In this document: piece by piece, positions 7,842 through 19,666 of the stretch
Layout: each line of letters opens with the position of its first letter
Numbering within the stretch: position 1 is the first letter of the stretch
Translations under genes and position numbers: made by a program
Notes under the pieces: model-generated
What the model saw: the letters and a program-made list of their open reading frames with translations, nothing else
Databases searched by the model: none
Told to the model about the DNA's origin: nothing
NCBI GenBank assembly: GCA_000697055.1
Contig: JNDT01001980.1
Span: forward strand, 1-29,140
DNA from: Saksenaea vasiformis B4078
Taxonomy: Eukaryota > Mucoromycota > Mucoromycetes > Mucorales > Saksenaeaceae
Reading direction: 5' to 3'
Length of the DNA stretch: 29,140 nucleotides

Positions 7842-10728
7842 TTAACAAAGTGGTTGCCACGTTCCTGACGCTAGTGTACATTGATACCATGCATTCCATG
7901 CTTCCCAGTCCAATGAGGATGGTATATTCCAGAAAGGATTATCCGGCGCGTTGCGAAAGATATGACCTGCTTGGGAAAATCCCTCTGGAGGAACTTGACC
8001 CGTCGGCTGGATAAGCATCGCCGTAGATGCCGCCTCGTTCGGTAAAGGGATCAACTGGGAGGATAATGACGAGGATGAATTGTTTTGCATGAGACAATCT
8101 AATGAATTTGTGTTGCTGCAGATGGGCGTATCGAATCCAAATTGTTTAAGACTGAATGCTTCTTCAACTGTTGAAGGTGGCACCGTTCCTTTTGTCAAAA
8201 TTAGTTGAATAACAAGAAAAATAAACAAATAATTTCCCTTCTTACCCAATGTGTAATCATGTTGTAATAAGATGGTAGAAACGGGATCATTGACTTCTCT
8301 CCCTCTTCTCTGTTCCTTTGCTAACGGGCCTTCTGGAACGTTCATGGCTGAATCCATCGACGTACCTACTACATTGGCTCCCTCCATGCAGGAAATGCCT
8401 ACATCGATTTGTCGGTTTTCCATAATATTTTGCAGTAACACTTTAAGCTTTTGCGCCGTACTAGACATGGCATGTACCCGGTCCACGAGAGCAATACCCT
8501 CCTCAAGGTAACCTTTAGCCCTACGTGAAATCTCTTGATCGGGATTCGTCGTGTTATGCATATGTATCAGACAGCATTGCATAATGGGATACAAACTGAA
8601 CGAATACGGACACATTAAAAAGTCCTGAATCGTCATTTTGGTTGCTATCTGCAGTCCGCGAGTCGCTGCACTCGTACATATATGGAAAGACGATTGAGCT
8701 GATCGAGCCATGGCATGATCTGCCTTAATAAACGGTCGATGGAGAAGAATCAATGCACTGTAATAGAAAAGAAGCGTTGACCCTTCAAAAGTAATAGAGT
8801 ATTTAGGTAAAACTTGTTTCTTAGGTTTTTTTTTTACCTATCACAGAAGCGAAATAGCCCTTCCGCTCGTTAAAATCTTGAAATTGAGTTTGGCTTAGCG
8901 TTTTCGGGAAAGCCATACGCCATTCCGTAAGCTCATGATCCAACGCAGCCACCAGCTGGTCACTTCCATGCTCATAACTAAATTCTTGTGCTTTTGGTGT
9001 ATACAATCCTTGAAGAATACGCCCTAGAATCTCCGATAGCTTGGCAAATTGAAGAAACAGCTGATAGATTTCCACATGGCCTGTCACATCCTCGGGGGTA
9101 TAGCTTGCAGATGGAAACCGAGGACGATCCGTGTCAGACGAATCCATTGGACAATCCAGTACTTCCTGCCAACTGGCTTTTGGATCCGGGTAACCAACGT
9201 CATTATCCTTGATTTACAAAAGTTGAGAAGAAATCAGGAAAATATCTTTCGTGTTACCTCATCTCGTATCATCATTGGTCTTCCTCTTAAAGCGGATTGA
9301 AATCGATCAGCGATATAGAGAGCCCACCACAATCGCTTCCTGGTTTCTTTTTCACTATGTGGAAGATCCCAATCATCACAATTTCGATGAAGACCTAGTA
9401 CATGCGCCTGGACAACGGCATAAGCACGGCTATACGTAGTACGTTAAAATGGATCAACTCACCAATCGCATTGCCTTTTTTTTAAAAAAAATTATCAGTG
9501 GATGACTCCTGGTAAATTCTATAAACTTACAAATCCACCAACCAACCAGCAAGCGGAAGATTTCGAGTCCAAGTTTCCACGATGATTATGGATGAGTACA
9601 ATGGCTTGTATTTTGGATACCGTTGGATTGGCCGTCCATTTGGAGATAATTTCTTGCGCTTGATCAAAAAAGTGATCCGACCAGCCTACAGGTAAATCCC
9701 ATACGCCGTCCGGTGGAATATGTCGCGTTCTTTCTGATTGAAGACTTTCACATTCCACAAACCGCGCCGCCGCACCAAACATAGCATTCAGCAATTCACC
9801 CGAAGGGTAGGTACTCGTTTGATCCCGATACTGCTTTAGAAATTCCGTCTTGTTTATCACTGGAAGAACAGGATGCACATTGGCAAAATATCTGCTCAAC
9901 CTTGAGGGTAATGGCTTTTCCAAAGATCACAAAAAAAAAAAAATTCGTGCTTACATTTTAAGCAATCGTGCGCTTGTGTACTGATCAACACCCGTTACGG
10001 AGTAGATGTATCTGTGGATCTCCTTTGTATTATGGCTGGGATCTTTCCATTGAAAATGCGGGATTTTTGATCGTGTTGGTTTGGATGGTTCATCCTTAGC
10101 CACAAGAACGACTTTATCACCAAATTTTCGGATGGAGTGACCCTTCCATTTGTTATCCTTGCTAAGATCAATCTTATGCGAGAAAAATTGAAGGCTCTCC
10201 AAATCACCCAGGTAATAGATATTATCATAAGTAGTACCTGGTGGCCACGGCCTTGAATGCAACGAGTCAAGTTCATTGTACATTTCTGGACGTTGCTTTC
10301 CCTTCTTCTTGTTCTTTGATAACTCATACAGAACCTTCTCCATAGCGAAAACCTTCTTTTCCAGGTCCTCCACATAGCTGAAACAGACAGATCAGCCCAC
10401 TCCCTTTGTACCCTTTTCCTCTTTACCCTTTCGGTGGACCTCGCTTCTTTGAACTTCGTCCAACGTAAGCATCGAACAAATCTTTCGCTATATCAACTTA
10501 CTCTTCGGTAAATTCACATGCAACATCGTAGGCGATGCAGTTAAAACAAGGTTGACCAGGCGTAAAGTGACATTTCACTTTTTTCCGTCGACAAAGATCG
10601 CTTATAGAATAGAGAGTCAATGTCGCCATAACAAATCAATCGTCGCATTACCAAGCTCGTGTTATTCGGTTACGTTTTTGTTTGGCTTCATGGGCTGTCT
10701 CTCTAACCGTCGTAGCGTTGGGATCCAT
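7842..10728 (-). CDS. Zn2Cys6 fungal transcription factor (10 exons)
   Basis: Proposed exons: 10652-10728, 10502-10600, 10427-10453, 9955-10377, 9531-9900, 9463-9474, 9258-9407, 8838-9207, 8246-8782, 7842-8188, giving 803 aa with consistent phases. The zinc cluster has cysteines at 26, 29, 36, 44, 47 and 54 (CDLCRRKKVKC, then CFNC). A basic linker KKRGPPKG and a coiled coil (YVEDLEKKV) follow, as in Gal4-type dimers. The fungal-specific regulatory domain starts near 209, with YFANVHPVLPVINK, AMRLAHVLGLHR, EKETRKRLWW, GRPMMIRDE and YYSALILLHRPF. It is presumably a nuclear, sequence-specific regulator, and the target genes cannot be told from the sequence. The 9463-9474 exon is only 12 nt. The 8189-8245 intron is a multiple of three without a stop, so simple ORF finding reads through it. 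The gene appears intact. Confidence 0.88.
9463..9474 (-). other. 12-nt in-frame microexon
   Basis: This exon encodes Ala-Met-Arg-Leu. It is flanked by AAAAG and GTGAGT with phase 0 on both sides. It restores the conserved helix AMRLAHVLGLHR of the fungal transcription-factor domain across two introns. The neighbouring exons end in VGGF and begin with AHVLGLHR. Confidence 0.75.
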
Positions 10729-13700
10729 TGTGTGGGGATTCATTTACTGCCAAAACCAGAAGAACAAAGCTTTGCGTGGAACGTTGTGCTTTAAAAGGCA
10801 ACGACAATTTGCTCTCCGAAGTACCTATGGCTAGGATATGCACTACGTAGTTGTCGCCCTCCAGCGAAAATGGAAGCCTCACGACTACGACTGTTTTGTC
10901 GCGAAACGCTTGATATACTGCAATTCGCACCAAAATATGGTGCTCGAGAAGATAGACATGGTCGGTCTAGACAACACGCTGGAATTCCAGCGGGACAATC
11001 TTTTATCCTGGTTTAGAAGATTGAAATATAGATGCGCTGATAGAAGATAATTCGAGAAAACTGCAGTCGAAGAAAGGAACACTGCGTGCTGCTTCCTTTC
11101 AAACACTCATCCTTAACTCAGGGACACAATGAATCTTATTTCTGACACGGCAAATGGATGTCTCCATGTAAAAGATACATAAGGGAAGGCCAAGTTAGAC
11201 TGACACAAAGACATTATTATTTGCCAGCTTCAACCTTATTCGAACCGGAGACGCCTCCCGGTAAAAATAAACCAAGCTGACAACGTCATTGCAATTATAG
11301 TCAAACCATTTTGACCTGAGTGCACAAGGCTTTTATGCGACGGATGGTATGTTGGCCGCCCAAGAGATTTGTAAAGATAAAATTAGCTCCCAATACATGA
11401 GATGACGAAAGAATATGTAATATTCACGCACACTTCCATATCCAAAGAGGAAGTTAGATGCTGAAGAATTAGTAAGAGAAGAAACAATAAGAAAATATTT
11501 TAATCCATTACAAAGACTATTCAAGGCAATCCAAATTTTTTTTTTTACAATGTGCGTTTATAATTAAACATCAATCGAACGTTTAATGCAAGTTTTACGG
11601 CAATCAAAATCCTTTAAGAGATCTGGATTTTCGATGATATCAATTCGATCGCAGTATTTCATTGAGATTTGGAAAATTGTCAACTGCAATTTTTCTGACG
11701 CTGCTGTGTTTCCCGTAAGTGTCATTAGTAAATAACTTCATCAATTTTCTTTAACTTACTTTACGAAAGCAAATACATCTGATGGGTTGGTAGATAGACC
11801 TGCATGATCAATGGCTATTAAGCACATACTTTCTGTTGTCCGTATGAAATTGATTAGATCTGTTGCAAGCTCGTAAATCATTCGATCGAAGAAAAAAAAT
11901 TGTGCACATGATCCCAAACAACATCGTCTCGACGTTTACCTTGTGCATTCCTCTGCACACGGTCCATTTCTGATGTGCGATCAGTCTTGGTTATCGTGTC
12001 CCTTGAGAAGATCGGCTCACTTGCCTTCGAGCTTAGGACTGCAAACACTTTATCCACAAGCGACGTTGGAAGGGACCGATCTCATAGCAGAGATCGATCT
12101 CGCCCATGTTCTTGTCTCTTTCTTTGAGCTTGCTGACAGAAATATTGTCATACTTTACGAAGTATAACATGCAGAGTGCTTACTCTCTGGCGGGTATTCA
12201 GAAGGTTTGTAAACACGAAATTGTCTCCGGATTTGAAAGGTGATGAACTAATGTACACTGTCCGAACAACTCCTAGTGTTCTAAGAAATACAGTCGATTG
12301 AAAGGATTACTGCTGTATGATACGTAATACAATGTTTATAAAGAAAAGAGATGCGCTTTATTTGGAAAATGTCTTTGAAACAGATGATGCGTGCGTGACG
12401 CGCAAAGACGCACATTCACCCAACTTTTGCACGTTCTGGAAAACTTGACGTGAGTGTCCGAATTATCCCAGAAAAAGAGAAAAGATGTGCAACACAGAAA
12501 CCCCATAGACCGTATCTTTAGAGTAAATACTTGTGATTGGCTGCGGAATAAAGAAGTGGACAGTATCCTAAACTGCATGAAATCCGCCTTTGGACTCAGC
12601 GCAATGAGGCCTTGTATCGAAGTTATGAAAAGTTTGCTAATCAACGTGGGCACTACTGACTACTGATAAAGAATTGCCTTGCTCCTCATGTGCGTTGCTT
12701 GCTTATGTCAGCAATATGAGAATACGTGAGACTGAGGGTCATCCTTCAGAAGAACTATCATCATGTTTTCGGCGGCAGCTAGGCAGTCATCTTACCAAAT
12801 TTTAATGCAAGTCTGACCGTACACAAATAACAACTAAATCACGGGGATCTGTGAACCTAGCGTCCATAAAATGAGTGCCTATCAACTGAGTATTCATAAA
12901 TTAACCCCCCCCATCGCGCGCCTATAGATATCGTCACGTTCACCTATCTAAGCGTAAACGGTCAGATCCCGGATAGTCAACGACTCATTAGTGTTTGCAT
13001 ACTATCAGACTTCATTAGAGAATTCTAAGCTATCTATCTAACAGTTATTCTAAATTATGTGACATGGTTTCAGGCAGACTGTGCGTAGTAATTCGTTCTT
13101 CCTTTAGGCATTGCTAGCGAAACCTTATTATCCACTCAGTTCTAGCTGTACAGTCTCTTGTTTGCTACACCATGTACGGATATACAGTATAGGCCACCGC
13201 TGTGGGAATCCGGTTCTTGGTGGGCTGCTTTTCACTAAGTAAAAAACATCGGCTCCTAATGGACGCAGAAATCACGTAGATCAGCGGAAAAGGTTGTTAA
13301 CAAGCTGTAGACCATCCAGCTTTACTTGTAAATCAAAGTACATGTGTGGTATATGGAGAATCTATCGTAATATAGTCTACGAAAGGAACCACGGTACACT
13401 GCTACGCATAACTATATAGGGATCATTGTATTGCTATTCTACCGCCACTATTAGGACCAGTATGCACAAATATGCAGTCATGGTGGTCAGATCGGAATAA
13501 TAACCAGTTCTGCCATCATCCTAGAGAAACATGACAGCTAAACTATATCACATAGTACCTTGTCAGACATGCACCGCTAGTCGCTGCTATTGCAATTATT
13601 GTAGAAGAGGCACTAGAGATATATATATAAGCTGGGTCGGATATATAGAATAAAGGACATACCACCGTCTCAAATGGTTAACTTCCCACGTTACATACAA

Positions 13701-13905
13701 TAAACATGTGTCATATGGCGCTTGAAACATGGCGCGTGTATTGGCCTAGCATAAGTGTTGTGTAACACCAACGGAGCCTTTCCGAGAGTTCAGGTTGATA
13801 AAATGGCAAGATACACTACCGCACTCTTTCTCTGCTGTTTAATGGGCTCTTCCAACGTGGAATATAGATTAACGATTGGTGTAATAGAGTGTATGAATTT
13901 GTTTT
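10729..13905. other. Gene-poor region, no supported gene
   Basis: About 3.2 kb without a convincing gene. The first few hundred bases should hold the promoter of the zinc-cluster gene. Open frames are short, frequently interrupted and unlike any family I recognise. Some stretches (about 11940-12170 and 12450-12670, plus strand) are open for 60-75 codons and could be remnants of old genes, but nothing ties them together. Confidence 0.5.
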
Positions 13906-16412
13906 ATGTATGCTCATCCAACACGTCCAAAGATCGATTCGTTTTTATCGTACGATGTTGCCAACCGGTGCACACGCGGCCTCCATTCTGACGGGTGTAC
14001 AGCTGAATACTCTGCGATAGGGCTTGAACAAGGAAAGGAGAGTATGCTGAGGCTTATTCATGAATATCCTTGCGATGAGTTCTTCGTGGAATATACAAGT
14101 ACAAAAGCTATCCGCATGGATAGATTCATGAATGAATTACTCCTCGACGACAACCTTCATGCCCTTCGTTCCAAAACGTTTGCATATGATGCCGCTGCTG
14201 AAATCTGTTGCCGTTCTCGTAGACAGAATCGAGTTCCCAATCCACATAATACAACCTGTACACCATCTCTTATATATATCCTGGGGAGAGGTAGGAAAAC
14301 GTTTTGGTGTTTAATGAATAGCAGAGATAACGAATCCATGACAGGTACATATACCCTCAAAATCCCTCAAAGCGACAGCTGCTTCCAAGAAAGCTGTGCA
14401 AGATGCTCTAAAGGAAGGAACCAATAAGAAAAAGTATGAAGCATTGCAGATGACATTTATGAAATTTGGTTACTATTATCCTTCAAGAATCCTACTTGGT
14501 ATTAAGTCTCTTAATGAATAACATTAATCGGTATTCCCTTGACTTTAGGCGGCCTTCTTGCTTGTAAGCAAAAGTACTTAAAGATACAGAGTGGGAATAG
14601 AACGGAAGAGCAGAGCCGCAAGGAAGATCATACTAGCGCTGTCGAGGCGGAAGGTATCGCGAAAGCCATAAAAAATGATAGATATTGGAAAGTGATAGAT
14701 AAAGCGCCATGTGTACCTCTTATAATTGCTGATAGCTTTATGCTAGGTGGTGATTCCGGGTTATTTTTCGTGGATGGGGTAGAAATCTGGAAAGAGACTA
14801 CCAGGTTGGAGCCCTCGATTATCCAGTTCAAGGATATGAAGCCTATATACGAGATTCTAGAAGCCAAAGAACGATCTCAAGTGAAGGAAATGTACGACAA
14901 GGTGTTTTCCGATGACCATTTTGGACAGGAAGTGAATACAATGCATATCAAATCTTCCAAAGGCCGTCATCCGAGAAGAAAAGATACGTGTCGGAAAACG
15001 GAAAACAAGGAATCTCGATTGAAATACATGGATCACGAAGACGTTGCAATGCAAGAAGGAGCAGCTCACAGTGAAAAGGAAGATACGCAAAGCGAAGCTG
15101 CAGATAGATGCAGCAACCAGGGCAGTACGAGCATGCCCAATGGGAGCAGCAATGCCTTACGTGAAAAAACAACTGATCAAGAAAATGGAGCTATGCGAAA
15201 TGAACCGGAAGCTATGTACAGCTACAGCGGCAGTGCACAGGAACCTGGTGTCTGCAATGCTGATGTGGAAGAAAGGAACGTTGATCAGGGAATTGGAGAT
15301 GCGGTAAACCCGGAAGCCCATAATGACGTTGATGAGGATAGTTCCCATCAAGAACATGACTGCGGTACAGACTCTCACGAAAACGGATCTGAACAAAGAA
15401 ATGGAGATATGCCTTGTTTTGCGAAAGACATGGATAAGTTTCATGAACGATCGTTGGAATGCTGCCACACGTCAGTTAAGCAGGTCAATGATGATAATTA
15501 CGTCAAACTTGGCGATATGTACAGACATGGACGAGAGGTGGATCGGAATTACGCCAAAGCAGTTGAGTACTATAGAAAAGCGGCGGATCAAGGAAATGAG
15601 GGGGCACAAAAAACCCTTGGATACATGTACCAGCTTGGACATGGTCTCAGCGTCGACTATTCTAAAACAATGAAATGGTACAGGAAAGCGGCTTATCAAG
15701 GAAATTCAGTGGCACAAAATAATGTTGGAGATATGTACGATAATGGATGTGGTGTCGATGTCGACTATTCCAAAGCGATCGAATGGTACGAAAAAGCAGC
15801 GGATCAAGGAAATGCGGAGGCACAAAAAAAGCTTGGATGGATGTACGATACTGGATGTGGTGTCGATGTCGACTATTGCAAAGCAATGGAATGGTACAAA
15901 AAAGGGCAGATCAAGAAAATCCAGTGGCACAGAAAAATCTTGGATACATGTATCATCATGGATATGGTGTCGCTGTCGACTACTCCGAAGCGATTAAACT
16001 ATATAAAAGAGCTGCAGATCAAGGAAATGCGCGGGCGAAATACAATCTTGGATGGATGTACGATACCGGATGTGGCGCCGATGTCGACTATTCCAAAGCA
16101 ATTGAATTGTACAAAAAAGCGGCAGATCAAGGGTATGCGAAAGCATAAAACGAACTTGAATACATGTATCAACGTGGACATGGTGTCGCCATCAACTACT
16201 GCGAAGCGACGGAATTGCACCAAAAAGCAGGGGATCAAGGAAATGAGCTGGGACAAAGCAATCTTGGATATATGTGCATCAAAGGGTATGACATCGAGGT
16301 CGACATCGACTATTCCGAAGCAGGCAAATAATAGAAAAGATCGGCGGATCAGGGAAATGCCGATATGCTAGCCAATCTTCGTAGTTCGCTAGAGCAGTAC
16401 AGCAGGAAATAA
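13906..16412 (+). pseudogene. Sel1-like repeat gene with unidentified N-terminal domain, broken
   Basis: The 5' model is tentative: exons 13906-14167, 14223-14290, 14345-14498 and 14549-16412. The last two junctions are well supported: the 50-nt intron 14499-14548 restores GYYYPSRILLGG, and the 54-nt intron 14291-14344 is phase 0. The KFGYYYP...LLGG pattern resembles the N-terminal domains often fused to Sel1 repeats in Mucoromycota, possibly MACPF-like, but I cannot prove this. A Glu/Asp/Ser-rich linker follows. From about 15490 there are eight Sel1-like repeats of 36 aa (LGxMYxxGxGVxVDYxKAxxWYxKAADQGNxxAQ). The frame is lost at about 15904, where GG stands for the repeat consensus GCG. The shifted frame then meets TAA at 16146, TAA-TAG at 16329-16334 and a terminal TAA at 16410. 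Sel1 repeats are protein-interaction superhelices. The gene is probably recently inactivated. Confidence 0.65.
15490..16412 (+). repeat. Tandem 108-bp Sel1-coding repeats
   Basis: Eight 36-codon units are similar enough at the DNA level that the deletion at 15904-15906 and the CAA-to-TAA change at 16146 can be read by comparison with sister units. Such arrays expand and contract by unequal recombination. Confidence 0.75.
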
Positions 16413-16434
16413 AGAGCATAAGAACCACACCTGA

Positions 16435-17020
16435 TTGCTTGAGACAAAAGATGTTGCTGTTGGCGGTGCCGTGCAAGTAACGGCTTCAACACCGCATGGT
16501 TACTGGAACTGTTTCCTAGGCAGACGATTTGACAATCCGTACAGCATATCCATATTTATTGACGGACGCAATATATATATGTTACAAGAAAATGTAGAAC
16601 AGTATTCTTTGTATAAAATGCCTTCCAGCGATTTCTTCCCGGAAAAAGGACAGGAGCTGCCCGTTTGACTTTCCATGATCGAAGATTACCTGCTTCAAAG
16701 CAGTATTGTCCACTTCAATTTACCTGTCGAACCTATATGGGAAATTTGTCAACAAGGTGGTAGATTCTCTATAATGAACTGCATCGGTAACTGTAGTGAA
16801 CTTGCATAGGACGACATCGAACATCACGTTGCGAGTTGTACCATTACCGTGAGAGCAGAAACACGAAGAATTCCTCGGCAGCTGCGCCTTGCTGATGACA
16901 GAAATCTGGATAAATAAGCAGAAAGCGAAGTTTTCTCGACTCACTTACTCTATTTCGACCCTATGAAGTACATCTTCGATCTCTGTCGCTCGTCGACCAC
17001 ACTGCGCCATACGCATAGAT
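16435..17020 (+). pseudogene. Unidentified coding remnant with three in-frame stops
   Basis: One plus-strand frame reads like protein across the whole stretch: SISIFIDGRNIYML, YSLYKMPSSDFFPEKGQELPV, then IEDYLLQSSIVHFNLPVEP and FDPMKYIFDLC. It is broken by TGA (near 16666), TAG (near 16807) and TAA (near 16915). Each stop is one C-to-T change from CGA, CAG or CAA. The sequence before about 16540 may be intron or flank. I do not recognise the family. It follows the Sel1-repeat pseudogene by only about 20-130 bp and may be part of the same decayed locus. Confidence 0.45.
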
Positions 17021-17229
17021 GCTTTACATACCATCTTTCTGTACTTCTCTTTCCTTTGAAGATCTTTACACAGAAAAATCGTAGGACTACAGTTATTTAT
17101 TTGAACTCTAACAGGTTACTTTAAAACATAACAAGCGTAATAGGAAATAGCAAAGTAGCTTCAAAGTACTTTAATAGGTGCTATTTAGCCATCGAGGCCT
17201 GCGAGCAAATCTCCAATGATAGACTGAAT

Positions 17230-18945
17230 CTACAGTTTGTAGACTCTTCCGCCTGTAAACCATCCTGAAAACCAGGAACTCTTTTTCGGTGTGGCCAGTC
17301 GAGGGGTATCTATGGCTACTTCTGTCGGCTCTGTCACAGGTCCAACCTCTTCCAAGGAAACCTTCTCTCCACCCTCTCCAAGTTCAATCACCGTCACTGT
17401 GATATCGTCTCGATAACGTCTCGAAGGCTGTCTCGTCAATCGCTTTGATAATTCCAGTGTCTCGTCTGAGACAGGAACGCGCTCACCCACATTCTTGTAG
17501 ACAGCCTCAAACAACAAAGCCTCGCGAACCATGTGGGTCGCTGCATTTTTCTCTTTACCGGACTTCCACTTTTCAATCAGCTCTGCAGCAACCTGGTCGC
17601 CATTGGTGCTACGGACATTGTCCCAGCTCAATTCATCCCACAAACCGTCTGTACCAAGAATAATGTAACGATCGCCCTTGTGTAACTTGTGGTGTGACAC
17701 CAAAGGTTTCGATGAGAGATACGGAGGGGTGCGGTAGTTGACCACAATGCGATGATGATAGCGTGCAAATGTACTATAAATTTCATACGGAATGAAGGGA
17801 AGTACTTTCATTTGGTACTGCGTAGGGACCTTGTACATAATGTCACCAAAAGCTATACAAAAAAAAAGTATGAACGCCTCCTCTTTGTAAAACCGAAAAA
17901 ACTTACAACCACCCACAGCAATCAGACCAAAGATGCGATTACGTTTTACGATAGCTTCTGCTTCCTCAGGGGGATGGCTTGCAATCATATGAGCACGCCA
18001 TTCCGGATTGGCTGGTGATTGTTCTTCGACCAAACGACGACCGGACCATGTTCCATCCTCTTCTTGGCGGACAACTAGAAAGAAAAAGATGTGTCCATGC
18101 CTAGCTTCCTTTGCAAATCTTACCTACGACACGCGAGTCACCTGTGTTGGCTGCATAGAGATCATCGCCATCCAAATAGACCATGCAAGCACATGAACCG
18201 TTGATCGCTTCTTTGATGTACATATCGGCAGCAGCAGGGTTTGGATGATGGTGGATAGCAGCTCTGATATCTTGCTCCGTCACACGATTCAAATTTTTTG
18301 GGAACAAGTCATAGAAACGCTGCTGGATATCGTCATCCAAATCGACAAACGCCTTGGAAATCGCGTCTTCGACCGCTGATGGGCTCGCTGGCTCTGTTGT
18401 CTGCAACTCTCTAGCCACGTAGATAGGAAGCTGGGTCTTGATCATTCTGGAGCAATGAGGACCAATATGACCTGCGATAATTTTTAGCACTATCGAACGC
18501 TTTTTGTTTCCTGCCTACCGTCGTAAACGCCAGCAATCAATTTTCCTGCAAACGTGTTGATGCTATAGTTATCCTCCACCGGCTGATTGGAGGGAAGTTG
18601 GCTAGTATAGATAGCCTTTACGTACTTGTGGTTTAACCTGTTCGCGCTTTGTCCTGAACGCAATCGGCTGTCGATATCCGTAGGTGTCAACAGCTGGAAT
18701 GGACGAGAATCGTAGAATTTAGGCGGTTCCGGCAGCGGAACAGCCGGTACAGTCTCCAGCTTTTTTTGATAGTAGTAGTAACCAATGCCAGAAAGCCCAA
18801 GCCCTGCAGCAGCTGTGGAGATGGTACGAATGGGAACTGGCATGGCGCAAACAAGCAAAACCAAGCTCGAAAACAGCGACGTACGCTTATGTTGGATCGG
18901 AGATCTAATCAATGCCACTCGACTTTCAGATGTCAACGCCTCCAT
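17230..18945 (-). CDS. PTC5: Mitochondrial PP2C-type phosphatase, Ptc5/PDP family (4 exons)
   Basis: Exons are 18519-18945, 18124-18471, 17907-18074 and 17230-17852, all in phase. I prefer the ATG at 18843 (487 aa), because it is followed by a short basic segment and a hydrophobic GLGLSGIGYYYY stretch like the mitochondrial presequence and membrane anchor of Ptc5. The ATG at 18945 adds 34 residues. PP2C motifs, numbered from 18843: DGHIG (108-112, split by intron 1), NTGDSRVVV (about 217-225), SFGD (281-284), GTDGLWDEL (347-355) and RDDITVTV (428-435). These supply the metal-binding aspartates. Yeast Ptc5 and animal PDP dephosphorylate the E1-alpha subunit of pyruvate dehydrogenase in mitochondria; the same substrate is inferred here. 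The C-terminal tail is Ser/Trp/Gly-rich. The gene appears intact. Confidence 0.88.
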
Positions 18946-19666
18946 CCGTCATGTTGTTGCACACTTTTTCTTTTCTAAAGAACACTGCTGTACGGAGCCG
19001 CTTACAAAAGAATCAGAGCATCTTTCGCACATGTAGGCAACCTAAAACAGAGATCTGACAGGTCAGACGATACTGGCAAATATCAGAAAAGCGCTATTGA
19101 AAAACGTGGGTACGGATACAACGAGTATACCACACCTTCAACGCGCTTAGCGTTGGAGCTAAATGTTATTGAAAAAGGAATCGAAAGGATAGTTCTTGAA
19201 CAGAGGTGAGTATTCGTGGGAATCAGACGCACCCGGTAGCTTCGAGAAATGCTGCAGAAGGAAAACCACAAGATCAATGGGTCGACCCTTTTCAAATTAC
19301 GAGAACGATATCAGTATGTCAGCTACGATTATCTAATCAAAAGATTGATATCAATCTCATATTGATCTTTACAAAATTTCCATGCTGTACGGTAAGACAA
19401 GAAATGGGCTACAGGTGGCTACGATTGATAGCTGTCAAAGGTCACGAAGCACATATCATCCGTGCGACATATTGGATGAATGGTCTCTGAAGAATTTGTT
19501 TAGCACGCTATGAGAGTGTGAAAGGTAGTCAACACCCTGATTACTTTAATATGTTCACACTTTTCCGATCGAAACATAAGATTACATTGAAGCAGAGGAG
19601 CTACTCGATGAAAAAAAAAATGGCTTACCTGTAAGCATCTACTGTTTTTGTTACAGCGAGATATGA
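18946..19666. other. Intergenic region with a possible plus-strand exon
   Basis: This 720-bp stretch lies upstream of PTC5 and downstream of the nuclease-like pseudogene. The plus strand around 19040-19205 reads as a charged peptide (RLALELNVIEKGIERIVLEQR) ending at a good donor (GTGAGT, 19206). No partner exon or family is convincing. I see no remnant of RuvC-II or zinc-ribbon motifs on the minus strand. Confidence 0.3.

Noticed and set aside
15896..15910. Programmed -1 frameshift at A6G3 in the Sel1-repeat gene
   Set aside because: The zero-frame codons AAA-AAA-GGG do not form an X-XXY-YYZ slippery site, sister repeats show that one C is missing, and further stops follow. Deletion is simpler.
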